Below are positions 23,229 through 34,459 of a stretch of 64,000 nucleotides of DNA, in pieces; the first letter of the stretch is position 1; each line of letters starts with the position of its first letter. Origin of the DNA: Miscanthus floridulus (Eukaryota; Streptophyta; Magnoliopsida; Poales; Poaceae). The notes under the pieces were generated by a model. It saw only the letters and a program-made list of their open reading frames with translations, did not search any database and was not told the origin of the DNA. The position numbers were made by a program, and so were the translations under genes. The stretch covers positions 74,121,533 to 74,185,532 of the forward strand of contig NC_089584.1 in the NCBI RefSeq assembly GCF_019320115.1, read 5' to 3'.

Positions 23229-25069
23229 TGAAAGCTCTAGTTTGGTTTTAGTGAATTGATGAAACCCTAAGTGCTAACCCTTTGCTCTAAGTGAATTTGA
23301 GATAGGGGTAGCACAATCCAAGTGATGGAGCAAATGGTGAAGATCATGATGATGGTGGAAGGCCATGGTGATGGTCAAGTGCTTGGGCTTGAAAAGAAGA
23401 AAGAGAAAAACAAAATGGGCTAAAGGCAAAGGTATAATTCCTAAGGCCATTTTGTTTTGCCGATCAAGATGCAATAGAGTGCGTGATCAGGTTTAGGATA
23501 GATAACCATACTATAAAGAGGGAAAATCTTTAATTGCAATAGTTACTAGTGCCACTAGGTGTGAGTCTCATTTGCATATATATTATGCTTAGTGACATGG
23601 TGAGATGCATGAGAAAAGCCTAGGAAAATTCTTTGTAAAAAGCTATCTCTAGTGCTAAAATTGGTTTGGTGCTTTTTGGGAAGAGATAGCATTTTGTTTT
23701 GGGCATGTTGAGAAGTCTGGACAAGAATTTTTAGGACAGCTAGGTTGAAATTCTAGGCAGGGGCTCTCTGTTTGGTTGGTGTATTTAACTGGAATTTCTC
23801 GCTCAGCTGTGCTGAATTTTTACGAAGACCGCCTCTGTTGTGTTGTGCTTATTTAACTAGAAATTCATTGCGCCCGAAGTGTAATTTCAAGTGTGGAAGG
23901 CCAATGGTCAGGAAGAGCGTCCATCGTGGAATTTCTAGTGCAGGAGTCCTCCGCACCAACGGTCAAGAGGAGCGTCTGCCCTGGAATTTCTAGGCCACAC
24001 TAGCTAGAATTTCTAGTGCGAGAATGTAGCACCTGCACAGCAATGGTCGAGAGGTTGGCTGGCTAGGGATAAGGCTGGTTGCCTCCCTTTCCATTCTTCC
24101 TCCTCCCATCCATTCCCCATTCTTACTCTTTTTGAAACCCTAAGGAATAAGAAGCTCTCTCCTCTCTCAACTCTCTCACTCCCAAGGATTGGTGCTCCAT
24201 TCAAGTGAGAGATCGAGATCTAGTGTTGATCTTGAGAGCTTCAAGAGCATCTCCTCCCTTTCCTCTCCTCTCCAAGCTTAGTGCTCATTCATGAGAGGAT
24301 TTGGGGGAACTCTAGTGTGTGCATTTGAGGTTGCATATTTGGTGGCACTAGGTGGTGATTGTGATTGTGGATTTCTTATTACTCTTCGTGATTGCCATCA
24401 CCTAGACAGTTGGTGATTGGTGAGGGGATTTGGTGATTGTATCCACCCTCAATCAAGGTGCTTGTGAGGGGTTCTTGTGCCTTCCCCATGGGAGATCACT
24501 AAAGGCAACTCTAGTGGATTGTGCATAGCTTGTGGATCCCCATCTAGTGTTGGTTGTGTGGCACCCGGTTGCGGGTTAGGCGTGCGATGCCTATTAGTGC
24601 GTGAACCTCTAAGTGGGTGTATCACTACAACGAGGACTAGCTTTCTAGCAAGCAAGTGAACCTCAGAGGAAAAATCATTGTATCACTTTGTCTATGGGAT
24701 TCATTGATATTATTGTGATTGATCTCTTGCCACAGTGGTATAACCTTTCTACTCACTTGCATTTACTTTTCTAGTGTTGCTAAGCTCTTTAGTGTAATTA
24801 GTTTTGAGAGCTAGCTTTCTTGCTTGTGTAGTTTGGTTAGTGAGGCTCTTTATCTAGTCTTTGAGAGCTCACTAGCTTAGAAGTAGTGACTTAGCCTTAT
24901 GTGTGATACAGAGACAATAGGAACTAGAATTGTGGATATATGGCTTGCTCTTTTAGTAGGCTAGCCTAAAACTTGCTTATGCCATTTAGTTGTCTAACCA
25001 CTTGGCTCTAGTGTTGTTGTAGAAATTTTATAGGCTATTCACCCCCCTCTATATATTTAGGACCTTTCA
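23229..25069 (+). repeat. 3' LTR of the copia element (1.84 kb)
   Basis: Begins TGAAAGCTC and ends GACCTTTCA. From 23516 onward it matches 15185-16772. Short ORFs inside (23772-23993, 24449-24659) are chance frames shared by neither copy intact. Confidence 0.9.
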
Positions 25070-26503
25070 ATAGTAGACTGATGGTGGCCATTCTCCTTGG
25101 GTGTTAGAGGAAGTTCCACAAAGATGGGGAGGAACAATACCATTGCTAGCCTGGGTCACTGAAGATGCGGTGGCTAGGCTTACCGATGGTCGGCGCTCGG
25201 GAGCTTCGCTGGTTAGGATATCTGTAGCAAATTCTGGAGAAGAAAGGGTAGCTTGTTGTTGCTAGGAAACCCTTTAACCCATAGATCTTGACCTAGGTGC
25301 TCTCGTGTATCGATCCAGAGGCTTGATGCCACCGAGTTGATGCCATTTGCTCCTCCCTGACACCACAGAAGATGGCGCATGCTGCCCACCTCATGGGGCT
25401 TCTCCTCCTCTTGGATGTTAGAGGAAGATCCATGAGGTGGGACTCCCGGAAGCATCTTCTAAGCGTTGTTTGGGCTTGTGAAGGTTGAAGGCGGGGTGAG
25501 GGTCACGGTGCACCTTCGTCTAACTTCTACACTTCATGAGATGTCCATCGCTTGAGTGGCGAAGTCAAACCTGTACTCTTAGAAGGTTTATCATAACTAT
25601 AACAGTTTCTGATAGATTTTGGTTATTATAAGAATGATGATGTAAGAGGCAACAGAGTTTAATTAAAAAAGAATGACTTTTGCTATTTTGAACACTACTA
25701 CTATTTCTCGGTTAGATCGGGTGGTTCAAAGATGTTCGTCCAGTCTTGCATTTTTATGGGCCCCCCTTCTCGACTCGATGGGTAGTTAGTGTAACTACGT
25801 GTTATGCAAGGCCACTCGATCTGAAATTTTACTCTAACCAAATTGTTCGTGGCTCTAGAAGCCAGCAATCTTGAGATATCAAGGATTACTTGGGCGAATA
25901 GCAAACACATGTAGGCCTCTGGGGCTGTGGTGTATGCTATTCTGTTTAGTTAACAATGGGTAGAACAGGTGACGTCCGCTATCCGAAAGTGGCAGGACAA
26001 AGGCTGATTAGCTAGGGCACATCATGGAACACATTTTCTAGATTTTAGGAGCTCATACTTTGGTTGCAGCCATGGGCTAACTAGTTTTCTAGTTCCCCCA
26101 GAGGGGCACACATCCGATGAAATAAGGTACTTGGAGCCTATCCGAACATTCAAAGGATTTACTTAGCCCTAAGGCCAGAGGTTTTAGGCTCGGCTAGTGA
26201 CCCCCCTGAACATCCCCCTCACTCTAGAAATGGCAGGGTTCAACTTTTTTTTTCACAATTCCGAGCTAGAATCACTGACTACACCTGCCGCTTTGGTGGG
26301 CTACGCCAGGCTTTGGTGGGGCCCAAATGTAGGTCCACCCGGTTTCACCAGCAATTTTGGGCCTCAAGCCCAGGGTCCATAAGTGTTTTTGACTAGTATT
26401 AGCTACCCTTATAGGTTAGCCAAGGGTGGAGACGGTCCATCCCTTTGCCGTCGCTGACAAAAGCAGTAGTGGTCACTCCTCTACTTACCTTGACCTAGCA
26501 GAC
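25070..26503. other. Unclassified spacer between copia and Athila elements
   Basis: 1.4 kb between the copia 3' LTR and the Athila LTR, the only DNA here outside a recognised element. Two short similar segments (GTGTTAGAGGAAG near 25099 and ATGTTAGAGGAAG near 25416) are direct repeats. A minus-strand frame at 25701-25910 is open and protein-like in composition but matches no family I know. It may be a fragment of an older transposon. Confidence 0.4.
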
Positions 26504-27878
26504 TGTTGGCGCTTCTTAGCATCACTCTTTACTAAGTTGTCATCCCTAATAATAATGCTAGAAATGCGTTGTTGGTAATTATTGAGAACACTTGTAAATT
26601 TATATATATATATATATATTAAGTAATCCATAAGCGCACATATAATATACCATTGTAGCATTTCACCCGGGAGTATACTAGGTATCGTTATTTATATTTT
26701 AAACACATGGAGGAGTGATGGGGTGGCAAGAGATATTGACAAATATGCATACTTATGACAAGATCATTTACTCTCTTGCTGTATCAGGGTAAGCAAAATG
26801 ATAAATAAATGATAAGTGTAAGGCATTGATAGTAATCCATAGATAGAAATAGATACTCATAAATATAGTATGGCTAGGCAGGAGATTAGTTAAGAGTAAA
26901 AGATTCCTAAGTCATTCCTTATTTACTAAGTATTTTGTACACCCAAGTATATACACTCTCATCTATAGCATAATTAACTTTGGATCTATGTATAAGGAAT
27001 ATTACTAAGGAAGATCAAGAACAAAGCTTGACTCCCTTCGCAACTGGGTTCTACTTGCTCTACAAACGGAGAGTGGACTACAAAGGACTCAAGGGGAGTG
27101 CCATATCCATGATCTACCACATGACCTAGAGTCTAGAATGCATTCATAGGTAAACAATATTTAAGCACCATGCTTACATAGTGTCGACCACTTATCTCAC
27201 TCGAGTACTGAGCTAAGCGCTTTACGAACATATGCATAAATTCATCATAAATCATAACTATGTCATGCATATAACTACAACAAACTAGGAACATAATAAA
27301 TAGCAACATAGTATTGAAGTAGCACAAAGTCATAAATAAGAAGGATACAATGGATATACCAGCCTCCAGACGGTGAATCCAAAATCCTAAGCAATAGCCC
27401 AAACTCTACTTGAACCTTGCTAGCTAGCCTATACTAGAACTTGAAGAGTTGGAGCTCTATATGCAATTCTACCTGAGGGAGGGGGTAGGGGCTGGTATAT
27501 ATAGGTCAGGGCATCAATTCTGAACCCTTGGATCAAACTGACTTGAATAAATGGCATAGATGCAATCTAGGAGGTGGTGAAGAACCAACATATGAATGGG
27601 GGGCTGACAGGTGGGCCCTAGGGACCGACCGGCCTATAGGTGGGGGCGCCTCGGCCTCCGCTTTGGTGTGGTGTCTTCTCGAGTCTTCTAGAACCTCCTG
27701 GGGTAGTTTTTGCTACAGATAAGAGTGATTTACTTTGACAATTTGATCCACCTTGATGGTTTTCTTGATAAACACTGCTAAAAACATAGATTCATGAAAA
27801 CTCTATGTTGGTGATCATTTTCATGTATGATTTCAAGTTATATTGATGGTTTATGATGGATGGTAACTACCGTCAACA
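26504..27878 (-). repeat. 3' LTR of Athila-like element (1.38 kb)
   Basis: On the minus strand starts TGTTGACGG at 27878 and ends at 26504 with CA. The first 155 bases at the left match the stub at 34302-34459. ORFs inside (27133-27402, 27528-27722) are not supported. Confidence 0.8.
26600..26619. repeat. (TA)n microsatellite in Athila LTR
   Basis: Run of about ten TA units. The equivalent run in the 5' LTR stub at 34399-34415 is two to three bases shorter, so the tract has changed length since insertion. Confidence 0.9.
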
Positions 27879-27890
27879 AACTCCCCCAAG
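27879..27890 (-). other. Polypurine tract, Athila-like element
   Basis: The minus strand reads CTTGGGGGAGTT directly before the LTR start TGTTGACGG. Confidence 0.85.
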
Positions 27891-29584
27891 CTTAACCTTT
27901 GCTCATCCCTGAGCAATGCCAAACTTAGCAATGGATCAGGGGTTGCTACAATATTTTCACTCCTTAAAAGTACACATGCGTTCAAACAATAATTCTCCTT
28001 CGAATTAGAACCAACTGATCTGATTTTTAAACTTACTCATATTACCTTCAACCATGGGGCTTGTAGCCTTCACTTGGGTCTTGAGCAATTGAAAGACAGG
28101 ACTATCAAGTCAAGCACTATATCTCAAGTTCTTTGCTCAACCATTATTCCAAAGTTTTTGTAATTTTTAAAAATAAAACTCAGAGATTCCATTGTATGAC
28201 ACTCTCAAGTCTCTCAATATATGTGGTATTTGTGGATCCTCACCAAGGCAAAAGTGATGTTATGTCTTTCTTTCTTCCTACAACTAAAGCTTATGTGGAG
28301 CTCATAGGAGTGGAAAAAGCATGAAAGAGCATACTTGCAATGCATATCTTGTAAACTCAAACCATGGATTCAAAGAGAGTTAAGTCATACAATCAAATCA
28401 ATATGTGCATGTGTGTGAAATATATGGTGGATATATATGGTGGCTAGCCTAATTCTACTATGCTTCTTGAAAACATATCTCTTTTGAACTTGGGAAATAT
28501 TTTGCAAGGGAACATGGGTATCTTATTCATCTCTCCTTTTTTCAGGCGGGCATCTAAGTATCCATTGTTTTAATAATTCGAACACTTGTCTATTTTTCAA
28601 TACTTTCTCTTTTTTCTCTCTCTTTTTTATGAATAACTTTTGCATAGCCTAATGTTTCTTTTTTGCAACAAAACTTTTGAAAGATAGTAACAAGAACTTG
28701 GAGCATTTATTTGGTGGATATCCTATCAAGAATATTTTTGGTGTTTACTCCCAGTGTAGGAGTAAAATATTTTTGGTGGATCTAGATGGAAAGCATGTTT
28801 TTGCACCTACCCCTAGTTTAGGAGTAGTGCATATGTGGGTGGTGTGTACATGATCTTGATTTTAAGAGCATGATAAACCTTTCATAAGGGTCAACAAAGC
28901 TTGACCAAACTCAATGCAAAACAAGTAGCATATAAGAGTAAAAGTTTTTCCTAGCCTAAATATCATGTTTGGCTCTGGTAGGAATTCAAGTTTTGTCATA
29001 TAGGAACTCATCATGTTTTATTTTTATGTTTTTCAAAAGAAATCTCCAAAACTTAGTATCACTTGGAACAAGATAAATAACAGCTCAGACCTTCTCATAT
29101 CATATCCGTCAATTACCTAGACTTAGATCAAGTATTGCTACCCACAGTTTCAAGTTCAGAACAAATTCTCATTTCAAAATAGTCATATCCAAAACTCGAG
29201 AGAATTCAAGGCTAAAAACTAGGTACTTGAAAGGAATTACAATAGAGCAACTATTTATCATTTCCATTGTGAAAATTCATCTTCAAGTTCATTTATTTAT
29301 TGGCTCTTAAAAACATAAATTAAAGCAAACTTTATACACACTATTTTTATTTGGTTTTTTAGATCACACCTTACTAATATATAAAAGACGAAGACAAAAT
29401 TTTATTTTATTTTTTTAGTATAATTATAAGACAAACTCGAAAAATAAAAGGAAAAGGAAACAAAATACTAGAAAAGAAAACTTACCTTACATAATGGGGA
29501 ATCCTCCTCCCCAAGTTGGGTGTTGCTGTAGTTGATCATAATGGTGGGTCAAAGTTGAACTTCTAGAACAGATAGCTCCAGTTC
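27891..29584. other. Athila 3' spacer
   Basis: 1.7 kb of AT-rich sequence, no gene seen. Two near-identical segments (TTTTTGGTG...ACTCCCAGTGTAGGAGTA at about 28733-28765 and CACCTACCCCTAGTTTAGGAG at about 28803-28825) hint at local duplication. Confidence 0.5.
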
Positions 29585-31070
29585 TCATTCTCCTACTGCT
29601 GGTGTTGCTAGATGTTGGTGACGCGGTCTCCCATTTCTGCTTGCCACTAGAAGTGCTAATGAAGTTGGTTCTAGATGTCGTGCTGTGTCTCCTCGATGGT
29701 GGTCAACCTGGTGTCGAGGCAGGAATGCTTGCTGGTCATGGTAGCCCATTGGCTGATCATGATAGCCACAGGCAGAGAAGGACATACGTCCTCCCTGGTG
29801 GCCACTCAAAACTTCTTTATAGGGCTATTGTTGATAGTAGTCAAAGTTGCCATCCTGCCATTGCTCTCTTGAGCCTTGCTACCAGGAGCTCTCAGAGTGC
29901 TGAGGAGCGGGCTACTCCCAACCAGCATGCTTGAGTTGGTATATGCGGGAGGACCTCGGCTGATCCCAACCTGCATAGCTGGTGAAAGCCGGTCCCTCTA
30001 GAATTGGATCATCACCATGGTACCAGGGCTGCGGGTTGCGAGTCAATCTTGTAGAGGCACTTCTCAGAGGTGCTGCCTCCTTGACCTATAAATCAAAGAT
30101 AAAAGAATCCACAGCATACAAACTGAGGTTCTAGTCTGGTAACGGAATCTTAGTTTTATAATCCATGTACATCATGACAAGTTTCCCATCCTTATTCCTT
30201 TTTTAACATGTGTGCTTGAACAAAATATTCATAGTCGATATACCTATAGGGAATGTCATCGATGTAAACAACAAAAGCATTTTCCAAAAGACCCAATTTT
30301 TTGGCTATGCAGGTGACCAGAGAAGTACACCCAACATCTCCCTTAAGTTCAAGAATTTTTTTCCATTGTTTCATCATAAATTTGATCGGTGAAACTTTTC
30401 TTCTTTTAACCATGGCATAGAGCAGCTTAAGTTCATCATTCCTTACAGTGCAAAAAACATTTCTAGGAAATAAAGAAAATCCTAGCCATTTATGCATAAA
30501 GCACAGGGTAGGATGATGAATTTCATTTGTACGAGGATGGTAACAAGTAAGCTCTTTAGATATTTCTCTCCAAAATCTTGTATAGCGGTGCCTACATCAA
30601 TTACACACCGAGCATGGAATCCTAGAAGCTCACTAAAATTCTTCTAGGGAATAGAAAAGTCTAAATGTGACTTTAGAATTAGTGGTATGCAAGGTGCATA
30701 AAAATTCCACAGTTAAAAGCTTTGACCCCAGCTCATCAATTTCCCAAACATTCTCCCACCCAATAGTTTTAAAAATGATTTTGAACTCAACATTCATAGC
30801 TTTCGACTGCAGGAGGGCTAGATCATAAGTGGGAGTGAGAATAAACCTTCGGGTCTTCAGCTTCATGTAGGTGTCCTTCTCCGTCTTGTTCTAGAACTTC
30901 AGGTGCTTCTTCTCTAGGAGAATGTTCTTCTTAGTGGATGATGACCTAGATGACGCTCCGACAGCGAGAGATGGAGTATCAATCTGCATGTCGGTGCTCG
31001 CCCAGGATGAAGAGCTTCTCATCGAACAGAACGATACCGCCCGCTTGAGATTGCCCAAATACTTGCTCAT
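29585..31070 (-). pseudogene. Athila env-position ORF (function unknown), broken
   Basis: Minus-strand ATG at 31070 (MSKYLGNLKRAV). Pieces in order: a Ser-rich start, KLKTRRFILTPTYDLALL, TIGWENVWEIDELGS...TVEFLCTLHTT, a stop near 30633, ELLGFHAR, then frames at 30192-30497 containing ELKLLYAMVKRRK and CIAKKLGLLENAFVVYIDD. Further downstream a His/Gln/Tyr-rich tail (GYHDQPMGYHDQQ) ends at 29585. The layout and the globular middle resemble the ATHILA ORF-1-type protein that sits downstream of integrase in Athila. I see no convincing signal peptide or membrane span, so I do not call it an envelope. Several stops. Confidence 0.6.
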
Positions 31071-31989
31071 CTTCCTACAAAATAAACCCAAGACAACACA
31101 ACTTGTGGAATGGGTTAGAAAAAGAGAAATGTTAGTGGTTAGAAGTCCAGAAGTCAGTCATCCAAGGGTTAGTCATCCGAGATTGCCTAATGAATTTTTT
31201 AATCAAGATTTTGGCAAAACTCCCCCCTTAATTCTATTGATTTTTCCTCTCAATTTTAATAGCACTTCCACTCTTAAACCTTCTCACTTCTACTCTTAAT
31301 TTCTCTCACACTTGCTCAAAATTTAGCAAGACTTTCACTCTAAAACTTCTTCCTCTTTCCTAATTCAAAAATCACTTCTACTAAGTGAATTTTCAAACTA
31401 TGAAATTGGAGTTTGGAATTTTGAACTTGGGATGCTTGATTGCAGTTGTGGTTGTGCGGAGAGCAGCCAGGAGGGGTGGTATTTATAGGTGGCATTGGCA
31501 TAGGATGGCTAGCCAAGTGGTGGGGCTGGCCGGCCCCACATAGTGGCTAGATGTCCTCCCCTTCCTCTTGATGCTTCTTTACTTCATGTTTAAGCAAGTG
31601 TTGGTGCCCTTTTAGTGAAAATGTGCTTTGGACGGTGCAGAGTGGAGATGAAAGTGGAAATGGAGGTGATGGAAGTGATGGATGGTGGTTGAGTGGGTCC
31701 CAAATGTCTATACTTCTAACATACACACACGTATATATATGCTATACAAATATTTTATAATACTATGAAATATAAGAAGATGAATGAATGGTATTTTTAG
31801 ATTTTTATGTCTCCACGGTAAATATTTATTATGAGTTTTTATGCTCCATAAAAATTATTTACATGGGGCTTGGATTTTATAATGCCATGATGAGAATTTT
31901 TATTTTATAAGTGTTGGAAAGTAAATATGCTAAGGTAAAATGATTAATGCAATGTAATAAGTAAATATGGATAACTACCGATTTTACCT
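31071..31989. other. Athila spacer at the site of the missing pol
   Basis: AT-rich and non-coding on both strands as far as I can see. RT and integrase should lie between protease and the env-position ORF in a complete Athila; no trace of their motifs is visible here. The 125-codon plus-strand frame at 30922-31299 is a shadow of the env-position gene plus chance sequence. Confidence 0.55.
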
Positions 31990-32520
31990 CCTAGCGAGGG
32001 TTCGGGATTTTAAGTCCACCGAACTGGACTTCTCCAGTTGTATTTATTCTTTGGGTGCATCAGTCAGTCTCAGAGATGGAGACCTTGATGGTTGTATTTG
32101 CTTCTCACGCCACTCCAAATTAGAGCATTGTTCTGGTCTTGGCTTGAAGGCGAATCGCTCTTCCTTCCCATTGATATGGAATTTAATTTCTTTAGCTCCG
32201 ACATCAATGTGTGTATTTGTAGTGCTCAGGAAGGGTGTCCTAAGGATGAGGGGTGTCTTCATGTCCTCCTACATGTCAAGTACTACAAAATCCACTAGAA
32301 CAAAGAAGTTTCTTATTTTTATCAGAATATTTTTGGCAATTTTTGTGGGGTAGCAGACCGAATGGTCAGCTAGTTACAGACACACCGATGTTGGGCTTGT
32401 CGAAAACCTTCTTGGGCATGACACCGATGCTTGCTCAAGATGGCATAGCGTGTTCACAAAATTTGGTTTCTGATCGAACAATTGATAATGGGACATCATG
32501 GATCCTTCTTCTTGAAAGGT
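31990..32520 (-). pseudogene. Athila protease region, degenerate
   Basis: The minus-strand frame 32262-32044 contains KTPLILRTPFL (usual form ends GRPFL) followed by IDVGAKEIKFHINGKEERFAF, the hallmark C-terminal half of Athila protease. Upstream the N-terminal half with the D-x-G site is broken by frameshifts and stops and is not readable as one frame. The segment ends in SPVRWT and NPEPSLGG, the usual linker after protease. Confidence 0.65.
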
Positions 32521-32549
32521 GATGTGTTTAGGATGGCCACACTACACTC

Positions 32550-34069
32550 CTATGTTAACTTGATTACCTTAGTGGTGGGCAGTGGTCTCTTGTTGTTTAG
32601 AATATCTCTGAGGTACTTCACATAGCTAGGTACCTGTATGGCATCTAGCAAAGGAATATTGATATATAACTTTTGAATTACCTCTACGAACTTACCAAAC
32701 TGCTCATCCATTTTAGCCTTTTGATTTCTACATGGAAACGGTAGGAAGGTGGTGTCATGAAAATCTTTCATCATTTCTTGTGTTTGTGGCTCAACTTCTT
32801 CAACTTCATTGTTCTTCTTGTCCTCTTGTGCTACTACTGGTGTCTTACCTGTACTCATTGTATATGGCGGATCACAAGTAGTCTTGCCACCTCTTGTGGT
32901 TATGGCATTGACCTTCTCAAGGTTAGTAGCAATAGGAAGAGCAGTAGCCAACTAGGCTAATTGTGATTCTATCTTTTTGTTATAGCTAAGTTGGTCTTTC
33001 ATGGCAGAAGAAAAACTATCCATTTTAGTATTTATGTTTTCTAGGACCTTATCATTAAAAGCAAGCTTTTTAAAATATTTTCATTAATCCTGGCTTGTTC
33101 TAAAATCAAGTCTCTCAAGGATGGTTGCTTAGAAGGATAATTATGTAGGTACTTACCTCGGTAAGTTGACCATTCTTGTTGTTGACTCCACCCTTGTCTC
33201 TGTTGTTCTAGAGCAGAATTGTTGATGACGATGTTTGCATCTTCTTGAAATTCAGGGAAATCAGCCCCCAAATATTCTCCACATGTGTTTTGGGAATTAA
33301 AGGCATCTTGAATGGCCTGATGATCTTTCTTGTAATTGGCTCGCTGTTCAAGCTAATTCAACAGTACATCCATCTTGGTTGACAGTGCACACACCTCTTT
33401 TGGTACTTCTTCGCTCTTATTGCATGCTTGAATATTGCATTGAGCCCAACCTTGATTAGAGGCTATCTTCTCCATGAGAGTTTCAGCTTTTCCAAGGGTG
33501 AGTGACATAAATGATCCTATAGTAGTAGTATCAAGTTGTTCATGAGCTTTCTAAGTTAATCCATGGTAAAATTTTTGCATGAGCAACCAATCCTCCATTC
33601 CATGATGAGGACAATTTGAAATGTATTCTTGAGAACGTTCCCATGCCTCTAGAATGGTTTCTCCTTTCTGCTACTGGAAGTTGGAAATCTTTCCTCTTAA
33701 GGCATTGGTCTTGCCTATAGGGAAAAACTTTGCTAGAAAGGCTTTTGAACACTTTGCCCATGTATTGATGTCATCTTTGTTGGTATAGAACCACTGCTTC
33801 GCCCTTCCCACTGATGAGAATGGAAATAGATGGAGTAGTATGATGTCTTGAGCAACGTCCTTGATGGTGATTGTGCTGCTTATCTCTAGGAAATTCTGAA
33901 GATGAGCACTAGTATCTTCATATTCCTTTGTACTGAATGGAGTAGCTTGCACCATGTTGATGAGGCTTGGCTTGAGTTCAAACTCAAGGTTGTTAGTTTG
34001 GAGTGTTGGTCCAATGTGAATGTTTTTAGTGCTTAGAGCAGAGAATTCACGTAGAGTCTTGTTAGCCAT
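32550..34069 (-). pseudogene. Athila Gag, broken
   Basis: Minus-strand ATG at 34069 (MANKTLREFS). Capsid: FELKPSLINMVQ, EDTSAHLQNFLEI, DIILLHLFPFSSVGRAKQW, TWAKCSKAFLAKFFPIGKT; this order is diagnostic of Athila Gag. Stops divide the C-terminal part. Frame 33041-33271 holds RDLILEQARINENILK and frame 32550-32951 holds LPFPCRNQKAKMDEQFGKF then LYINIPLLDAIQ, the conserved gag-protease junction. Assembles the particle; inactive. Confidence 0.85.
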
Positions 34070-34275
34070 GGCTTCAGAAACTAGTGTTGAGCTTCCTTTT
34101 TGATTGGGTTGATTCTGATTGATGGAATTTGTTAGCGAATCACAACCAATCCTGCAATACCCTATATAAGATATGAACAAAGACAAACAAGGGTAAGCCT
34201 GCTAAAGTAGAGGTATAAAGTTATGATCTTGTCTATTTGCATTTATTTGATCAATTCTCTATAGCCATGTGCCCC

Positions 34276-34293
34276 TCCCCAGCAACGACGCCA
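34276..34293 (-). other. Primer-binding site, Athila-like element
   Basis: The minus strand reads TGGCGTCGTTGCTGGGGA, close to the tRNA-Asp-type PBS used by Athila elements, 8 bases inside the LTR edge at 34302. The segment 34070-34275 is the leader. Confidence 0.85.
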
Positions 34294-34301
34294 GAAATGC
34301 T

Positions 34302-34459
34302 TATTGGCACTTCTTAACATCACTCTTTACTAAGTTGTCATCACTAGCAATGATGCCAGAAATGCGTTGTTGGTAATTATTGAGAATAGTTGTAAATTTA
34401 TATATATATATATATTAAGTAATCCACAAGCGCACAGATAATATACCATTATAGCATTT
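34302..34459 (-). repeat. Stub of Athila 5' LTR
   Basis: 158 bases matching 26504-26660, starting TATTGGCAC where the other LTR has TGTTGGCGC. It stops at CATTT, where the Tat(-) LTR begins. Confidence 0.85.

Larger units (their letters stand above)
15185..25069 (+). mobile_element. SIRE/Maximus-like Ty1/copia element
   Basis: Partial 5' LTR, initiator-Met-type PBS, gag, protease, integrase, RT, RNase H, long 3' spacer, PPT and a complete 3' LTR. Integrase lies before RT, which defines copia. The LTR ends TGAAAG/CTTTCA and the PPT AAAAGGGGGAGA point to the SIRE/Maximus lineage. The first 287 bases of the 5' LTR are missing because the plus-strand Tat element was inserted there; the remainder should lie left of the window. 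Several stops and a frameshift make it inactive. No envelope-like ORF was found. Confidence 0.9.
26504..34459 (-). mobile_element. Athila-like Ty3/gypsy element, internally deleted, 5' LTR interrupted
   Basis: On the minus strand: LTR stub, an Asp-tRNA-type PBS, Athila-type gag, protease, then an env-position ORF, spacer, PPT and a complete LTR. No RT, RNase H or integrase motif occurs in the about 0.9 kb between protease (ends about 31990) and the env-position gene (starts 31070), so about 3 kb of pol is missing. The 5' LTR is cut at 34459 by the Tat(-) insertion; its remainder should lie to the right of the window. Confidence 0.8.

Noticed and set aside
26600..26619. TA repeat as a promoter element
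   Set aside because: A pure microsatellite of different length in the two LTR copies; no support for a promoter role.
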